From Clostridia bacterium (GTDB taxonomy: Bacteria; Bacillota; Clostridia; Oscillospirales; Acutalibacteraceae): DNA of 46,058 bases. The position numbers and the translations under genes were made by a program. Positions 44,149 through 46,058 of this stretch are shown one piece after another (the stretch's first letter is position 1; the number at the start of each line of letters is the position of its first letter). The notes under the pieces are model-generated. The model searched no databases. It was given only the letters and a program-made list of their open reading frames with translations, and was not told the DNA's origin. Location: NCBI GenBank assembly GCA_017435865.1, contig JAFSEF010000053.1, positions 205,188 to 251,245 on the forward strand, given 5' to 3'.

Positions 44149-44828
44149 TGTTTTTCCTCGTTGATGACGGCTTTGTATCCCAGACCTCTTACTGTTACAA
44201 TTTTGAATTCATCATAATTGCCGAATTTTTCACGAAGTCGATTAATATGCACGTCCACCGTTCTCTCTTCGCTTTCACTTTCCATGCTCCATATCTCGTC
44301 CATGAGCTGTGTTCGGGTAAAAGTCTTATTCGGATATGATAACAATTTATACAAGACAAGAAATTCTTTTCTCGGTAAAACGTGTTCTTCATTGTTAATC
44401 AGAACGGAAAATGAATCATAACGCAGGGTGAAAGCCCCGATGTGCAATGCTTTTTCGGTCGCAATCTTTGCTCTTCGCAACAACGCTTTGATTCTTAACA
44501 ACAATTCAACCTCGTCAACGGGTTTTACCATATAGTCATCAGTACCGGCAAGAAAGCCGTCACGTTTATCTGTGGCTGCATCCTTCGCGGAAATCATCAG
44601 AATCGGAGTGGTGATATCAGCATTCCTTAATTCCTTCGCAAATGTGAATCCGTCCATGTTCGGCATCATGATGTCAAGCAGAATCAGATCAATGTGTTTT
44701 TTGTCAAGTATATCAAGCGCCTGCAGTCCGTCTTCTGCAAGTATGGGCGTATAATGCTCTTTAGCAAGAATGAACTCATACAGTTTTCTTGCATTGGGAT
44801 TATCGTCAACAACCAATATATTTATCAT
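44145..44828 (-). CDS. OmpR/PhoB-family response regulator
   Basis: A 227-residue regulator. The receiver domain has Asp8/Asp9, phosphoacceptor Asp52 (LILLDIMMPNMDG), Ser79 and Lys101 (DDYMVKPVDE). The winged-helix DNA-binding domain contains VLPRKEFLVLYKLLSYPNK and ERTVDVHINRLREKFG, ending VTVRGLGYKA. It is the first gene of a three-gene operon with the kinase and flavoprotein. AAGGAG precedes the ATG. The upstream gap to the PAP2 gene shows no convincing minus-strand promoter and no obvious direct repeats that would serve as binding sites. Confidence 0.94.
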   Translation of the reverse strand: MINILVVDDNPNARKLYEFILAKEHYTPILAEDGLQALDILDKKHIDLILLDIMMPNMDGFTFAKELRNADITTPILMISAKDAATDKRDGFLAGTDDYMVKPVDEVELLLRIKALLRRAKIATEKALHIGAFTLRYDSFSVLINNEEHVLPRKEFLVLYKLLSYPNKTFTRTQLMDEIWSMESESEERTVDVHINRLREKFGNYDEFKIVTVRGLGYKAVINEEKQ

Positions 44829-44953
44829 AGTGAAACTCCTTAAACAGTCATAATATCACTATCTTATACAATACAGAAACATTGTGAATTTCATATAAAT
44901 ATATTACCATATTTTTCTTCACTTTTAAAGTATAATCTGAAAAAATATCGAAG

Positions 44954-44982
44954 TTGACATCGCAGGAAAATTTTGATATATT
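44954..44982 (+). promoter_or_regulatory. Promoter of the PAP2 phosphatase gene
   Basis: TTGACA (44954-44959), 17 bases and TATATT (44977-44982) lie 40 bases upstream of the ATG at 45023. GGAGGG stands between. Confidence 0.78.
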
Positions 44983-45022
44983 AGTAAGGAAATAATCGTC
45001 ATATGGCGAATGGAGGGTAATA

Positions 45023-45874
45023 ATGAATAAGAATCAAAATCAAAAGATGTATGCATTCATGATGATTTTTGCATTGTTGTGCATGTTCTTCAGTTTTCCT
45101 GTAAGTGCACAGGAAACAGTAGTTGAGGATGCTGTGATTCTTTCAGCAGAAGCACCGGATGCCATTTCTGATTCAGATGCAAGTGAAATTGTAGCAGGTG
45201 ATGTTGCAGAAGAGAAGTTCGAAGGAAATGCCATCGGGCGTTGGCTTGACAAGACTTTTCCGAAGATTGACTATGCGGTGTTTACTTTTGTAACAAAGCT
45301 GCACAGCGATGTGATGAATGTTATTGTCAGCACTTTGACACATCTCGGTGACAGCGAAGTTGCAATTCCGCTTCTGATTGCCTGTGTGATTATGTGCTTC
45401 TTCAAAAAGACACGTCGTGTGGGTATCACCGTTGCCTTTGCAATCGTCCTCGGAACACTGTTTACCAATGTTATTCTTAAAAATGTCTGCGGCAGAGTCC
45501 GTCCTTATGTGCATCTTTCAGATGACCCGGTGTTTATGTCCTGGTATCAGTTCGCGGGAGCTCATGTGGAAAGCGATAATTCTTTCCCCAGCGGTCACAC
45601 AACCTGTGCATTTGAAATGGGCGTTGCATTGTTCCTGAGTATGCGCAAGAAAAAGATTGCATGGATTTTCCCGACACTTGCAGCAGTTGTCGGTTTCACA
45701 AGACTTTATCTGTGTGTACATTACTTCACTGATGTAGTTGCAGGTGTTGTGGTCGGTACATTCGCAGCATTCCTTGGATATTGGATCATGAATGCAATTC
45801 TGAATGCAATTGAAAAGAAACCTGCATTGAGAGATTTTGACCTTGCTGAAAAATTAACCAAAAAGAAAGCATAA
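45023..45874 (+). CDS. PAP2-family membrane phosphatase
   Basis: A 283-residue protein with an N-terminal signal-like helix (about 10-28) followed by a 45-residue acidic spacer of Ala, Asp, Glu and Ser. The PAP2 domain then has about five membrane helices. The three catalytic motifs are complete: KNVCGRVRP (Lys153 to Pro161), FPSGHTT (189-192) and TRLYLCVHYFTD (Arg227, His233, Asp237), with Thr in place of the usual Ser before Arg227. Such enzymes dephosphorylate undecaprenyl diphosphate or phosphatidic-acid-type lipids at the outer membrane face. It is divergent from a two-component operon whose third gene may act on isoprenoids, so an undecaprenyl carrier role is attractive but inferred. 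Confidence 0.88.
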   Translation: MNKNQNQKMYAFMMIFALLCMFFSFPVSAQETVVEDAVILSAEAPDAISDSDASEIVAGDVAEEKFEGNAIGRWLDKTFPKIDYAVFTFVTKLHSDVMNVIVSTLTHLGDSEVAIPLLIACVIMCFFKKTRRVGITVAFAIVLGTLFTNVILKNVCGRVRPYVHLSDDPVFMSWYQFAGAHVESDNSFPSGHTTCAFEMGVALFLSMRKKKIAWIFPTLAAVVGFTRLYLCVHYFTDVVAGVVVGTFAAFLGYWIMNAILNAIEKKPALRDFDLAEKLTKKKA

Positions 45875-45908
45875 AAAATCAGCAGCGGTGAAAGCCGCTG
45901 CTCTTTTT
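45875..45908 (+). terminator. Terminator of the PAP2 gene
   Basis: AGCAGCGG (45881-45888), loop TGAAAG and CCGCTGCT (45895-45902) are followed by CTTTTTG. An A-run precedes the stem. Confidence 0.9.
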
Positions 45909-45917
45909 GTAATCGAA

Positions 45918-45940
45918 AACCCCGCCATAGTGGCGGGGTT
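45918..45940. repeat. Perfect palindrome at the probable insertion-sequence border
   Basis: AACCCCGCCA (45918-45927), loop TAG and TGGCGGGGTT (45931-45940) form a ten-pair GC-rich stem. CAAAAAA follows on the plus strand, so it would terminate weakly at best for minus-strand transcripts. It lies just outside the promoter of the gene starting at 46050 and may mark the element's end. Confidence 0.6.
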
Positions 45941-45964
45941 CAAAAAAGGCTATTGCCTATGAGT

Positions 45965-45994
45965 GAGACAAAAAAACTCCTGATGTGTTATAAT
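45965..45994 (+). promoter_or_regulatory. Promoter inside the left arm of the leader hairpin
   Basis: TATAAT (45989-45994) with GAGACA (45965-45970) 18 bases upstream. The start point should fall near 46001, downstream of the left arm of the inverted repeat (45977-45991). Confidence 0.6.
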
Positions 45995-46040
45995 AAAAGC
46001 GTGACCTGCCAGTTACGCAAACAAAATAACACATCAGGAG
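45977..46040 (+). promoter_or_regulatory. Long leader hairpin that can hide the ribosome binding site
   Basis: CTCCTGATGTGTTAT (45977-45991) is a perfect 15-base inverted repeat of ATAACACATCAGGAG (46026-46040). Inside, GCGTGAC (45999-46005) pairs with GTTACGC (46012-46018). The AGGAGG ribosome binding site (46036-46041) is in the right arm, so it is paired whenever the left arm is transcribed. Confidence 0.8.
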
Positions 46041-46049
46041 GACATTAAA

Positions 46050-46058
46050 ATGTCAGAA
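46050..46058 (+). CDS. Start of a truncated gene, probably a transposase
   Basis: ATG TCA GAA are the last nine bases of the window, eight bases after AGGAGG. Only Met-Ser-Glu can be read. The transposase call rests wholly on the leader architecture, not on protein sequence. Confidence 0.4.

Larger units (their letters stand above)
45941..46058 (+). mobile_element. Probable left end of an insertion sequence (truncated by the window)
   Basis: After the PAP2 terminator and a GC-rich palindrome, a compact leader (promoter, long inverted repeat, ribosome binding site) drives a gene of which only three codons are visible. The leader design is known from insertion sequences that block read-through expression. 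The exact border and the family cannot be fixed without the rest of the element. Confidence 0.4.

Overview
The window looks like chromosomal DNA of an endospore-forming Clostridia bacterium, most likely a Ruminococcaceae/Oscillospiraceae-type gut or rumen anaerobe. This is inferred from gene content: a GerA/GerB/GerC germinant receptor operon, dipicolinate synthase (dpaA/dpaB), an endonuclease-type MutL, a SepF/DivIVA division cluster, a dockerin-bearing secreted protein, Cys-rich repeat surface proteins and a GH3 glycosidase. The DNA is moderately AT-rich by eye. Most promoters are near-consensus sigma-A type with 17-bp spacers, ribosome binding sites are strong, and many terminators are shared by convergent genes.

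Layout. 1-750: a truncated minus-strand zinc-ribbon-like gene and tRNA-Leu(UAG). 1.1-5.0 kb: two secreted proteins, one with an N-terminal dockerin and one with Cys-rich repeats and a probable beta-solenoid, separated by a folded intergenic RNA. 5.0-8.1 kb (minus): a two-gene phosphoesterase operon (purple-acid-phosphatase-like, then PHP/CehA-McbA type). 8.3-10.7 kb: GH3 beta-glucosidase. 10.8-15.4 kb (minus): gerA-gerB-gerC homologues, then a separately promoted 40-residue hydrophobic protein and a cytidylate-kinase-like protein. 15.5-16.5 kb: DUF421 and DUF4363 membrane proteins.

16.5-34.8 kb (plus): thirteen tightly packed genes with no recognisable internal terminator. They cover tRNA modification (miaB, miaA), mismatch repair (mutS, mutL), a YlbF-family protein, an HlyD-like protein, division (yggS/ylmE, sepF, a 1,176-residue DivIVA-like protein), lspA, an RluD-type synthase, a split transketolase and L-rhamnose isomerase. 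Next come a zinc-ribbon membrane protein (34.9 kb) and tRNA-Val(CAC) (35.9 kb).

35.9-36.3 kb is the most unusual stretch. Downstream of tRNA-Val lies an array of small three-base-loop hairpins alternating with an ATG(T/G)A(A/C)TC-type linker, three copies in one orientation then three inverted. It is bounded by a degenerate ungapped copy of the tRNA 3' half, which suggests the scar of a tRNA-targeting element.

36.3-40.1 kb (minus): a lipoprotein, a polysaccharide deacetylase lipoprotein and dpaA-dpaB. 40.3-41.7 kb: murC. 41.7-44.8 kb (minus): response regulator, histidine kinase and a FAD-dependent reductase in one operon, divergent from a secreted-type PAP2 phosphatase. The window ends at the start of a probable insertion-sequence gene, whose leader can fold so that only read-through transcripts hide the ribosome binding site.
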